Source: DRKI01 sp011051875
GTDB taxonomy: Bacteria > Desulfobacterota > Desulfobulbia > Desulfobulbales > Desulfobulbaceae
Direction: 5' to 3'
NCBI GenBank assembly: GCA_026990385.1
Contig: JALXDL010000046.1
Location: 3,699 to 67,698, forward strand
DNA: 64,000 nucleotides
Below the pieces are notes generated by a model, which did not search any database, was not told the origin of the DNA, and saw only the letters and a program-made list of their open reading frames with translations. Shown one piece after another: positions 62,697 to 64,000 of this stretch (the first letter of the stretch is position 1; each line of letters opens with the position of its first letter). A program made the translations under genes and the position numbers.

Positions 62697-64000
62697 CTAC
62701 TGTTTTCCCTTTCCTGTTTCCCGCCGCGGCGGGTTGTCGGCCTCCTGCCGCCATGCCAGCGCCGGCTGCCATTGCCGCCACCGGTCCCTGCCTTGCTCGT
62801 GGAGAATGAAGAGGTCGTTGTCACGGGCAGGGCGGCCCTTCTTCTCCCCTTCCGGGGTGGCAAAGGCGACGCCGCCGATGAGTATGGCCTCCAGTGACTC
62901 GGTGTCGATGCTCACACCGCTGAAGAGACCGGCCGAGATCTCCACACCGCTCACGTTCCAGAACTTTGTTCCCGTGTAGACCAGCCGCTCGTACTCAGGC
63001 CTGATATTGACATGGACCAGGACGTTGCGCGCGTCCGGGGCAAGATCGAATCCCGTTACCCGGCCCACGGAGATCTGGCGAAAGTAGACCGGGCTGCCCC
63101 GCTTGAGGGAGCCCAGGCGCGGGGTCTCCAGGACCACGTTGAGACCGCTGGCCGGCACGCTCGATGCCGTGGTCCTGCTCTGGACGGTGAACTCGGTGGC
63201 CGGCCTGCCCGGGCCGGGCCGGACATCGATATAGGGGCCGGTCAGGATGGTCTCCAGGTGCCTGGCCCCGGACAGGCCGATCTGCGGCTCCACCAGCCAG
63301 AGCGTGGAGTGTTCGGTGAAGAGGCGGGCCGTCTTTCTCATCACCCCGGCCCTTGCCCGGACATGCTCGAGATCCTGGTCGAGTTCCACCGAGATTATCC
63401 TGCCGATGACGATGCCCCTGTACCTGATCCTGGTTCCCCTGCCGATGCCGGCGCCGTTTTCCATGTGCAGTGTCAGCAGGACCGCGTCGGCGTTCCTGGC
63501 CCCGTCGATGTCCTGGTAGAGATGGAATATGTGGTTTCTGCCAGGTTGTTTCCCCTCCGCCGGCGTGATGAAGGCGATGCCGCCGCTCAGCAGGCTCTTC
63601 AGTGGGCCGCTGGAGAGCCGGAAGCGCTGCAGGGAGGCGTCAAAGGTAAATCCGGAGAAGTTGTAGAACCGGCTCGAGGTATTGACGAGATCGCGGTACC
63701 GCTGTTCGATGAAGATGTCGATCAGGCCGTCCCGGCGGTTTTTCGCCAGCCGGAATCCGCGCACCTCGCCCACCTTGATGTTGTTGTAATAGACCGGCGT
63801 CTCCTCTCCCAGGACCGGCATCTTTTCGGCCCTGACCCTGACCAGCATGCCGGCCGGCTGCAGGGCGGGAACCGAGCTGACTGCCTCGTAGTAGCTCGGA
63901 TAGAGGGTGAAGCTGTCGCCGGTCCGGGCCGGGGTCGGGGCCTTGCCGCCATGCCGGGGCGGGCTGAGGAAGGCGACCCCGCCCACCCGCAGACTGTGCA
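62697..64000 (-). CDS. pqiB: PqiB-like MCE/MlaD-domain protein, 5' end missing
   Basis: The frame runs off the right edge (residues HSLRVGGVAFLSP at the edge). At least three MCE repeats are visible, each with the pattern GIxVGxVxxxxxxxD (YYNNIKVGEVRGF, YRGIVIGRIISVELD and YFRQISVGRVTGFDL). The C-terminus is a short basic tail. The multi-MCE layout resembles PqiB or YebT, periplasmic lipid-transfer tubes between inner and outer membranes. The signal anchor and remaining domains lie outside the window. Confidence 0.85.
   Translation of the reverse strand, partial: HSLRVGGVAFLSPPRHGGKAPTPARTGDSFTLYPSYYEAVSSVPALQPAGMLVRVRAEKMPVLGEETPVYYNNIKVGEVRGFRLAKNRRDGLIDIFIEQRYRDLVNTSSRFYNFSGFTFDASLQRFRLSSGPLKSLLSGGIAFITPAEGKQPGRNHIFHLYQDIDGARNADAVLLTLHMENGAGIGRGTRIRYRGIVIGRIISVELDQDLEHVRARAGVMRKTARLFTEHSTLWLVEPQIGLSGARHLETILTGPYIDVRPGPGRPATEFTVQSRTTASSVPASGLNVVLETPRLGSLKRGSPVYFRQISVGRVTGFDLAPDARNVLVHVNIRPEYERLVYTGTKFWNVSGVEISAGLFSGVSIDTESLEAILIGGVAFATPEGEKKGRPARDNDLFILHEQGRDRWRQWQPALAWRQEADNPPRRETGKGKQ

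Overview
The window is a GC-rich bacterial chromosome segment. The genes suggest an anaerobic Desulfobacterota (sulfate-reducer-like) bacterium, an inference from three things: a multihaem cytochrome beside a CXXCH-bearing sensor kinase, a complex I operon without an NADH-input module, and several cysteine-rich PAS or PocR kinases. No rRNA, tRNA or species-defining marker is present, so the taxonomy is only a guess.

Region 1 (1-9327) holds the tail of a multihaem c-type cytochrome and a phosphorelay: a haem-site histidine kinase, a stand-alone receiver, and a receiver-kinase hybrid. It continues with a 1414-residue PPDK-like protein and two small conserved proteins. Region 2 (9575-20865) is one complex I operon, nuoABCDHIJK, then an MrpD/NuoL-like subunit, a small membrane protein, a second MrpD/NuoL-like subunit with a C-terminal extension, then nuoM and nuoN. 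There is no nuoEFG. A 116-bp near-identical piece of the gene just upstream reappears directly after nuoN.

Region 3 (21182-48618) is a large type III-B CRISPR-Cas defence island. It begins with a 15-repeat array and a leftward adaptation operon: cas2, a second cas2, cas1 and a stand-alone reverse transcriptase, preceded by two coiled-coil genes, one of them a membrane protein. A vapBC toxin-antitoxin pair framed by long inverted repeats separates this from a leftward metallophosphoesterase-CHAT protease-cas6 operon. Facing that operon is a rightward, mostly overlapping operon: SIR2-like protein, unknown protein, SMC/RecF-like ATPase, cmr1, cas10 (cmr2), cmr3, a palindromic element, cmr4, cmr5 and a cmr6 gene fused in frame to TIR and SAVED domains. 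Cas10 keeps the GGDD cyclase motif, so I infer that target RNA binding makes cyclic oligoadenylate. The SAVED domain would sense it and activate the TIR NADase, with this effector physically part of the Cmr complex. The Cmr6-TIR-SAVED fusion, and the coupling of SIR2/ATPase and CHAT/phosphoesterase genes to the same locus, are the main candidates for an undescribed system.

Region 4 (48945-64000) holds a second toxin-antitoxin pair, a GT-C-like membrane protein, a SNF2 helicase, a CopA-type P-type ATPase, a PocR/PAS hybrid kinase and the 3' part of a PqiB-like MCE protein running off the window. All calls come from reading translations and motifs by eye; no database search was run.
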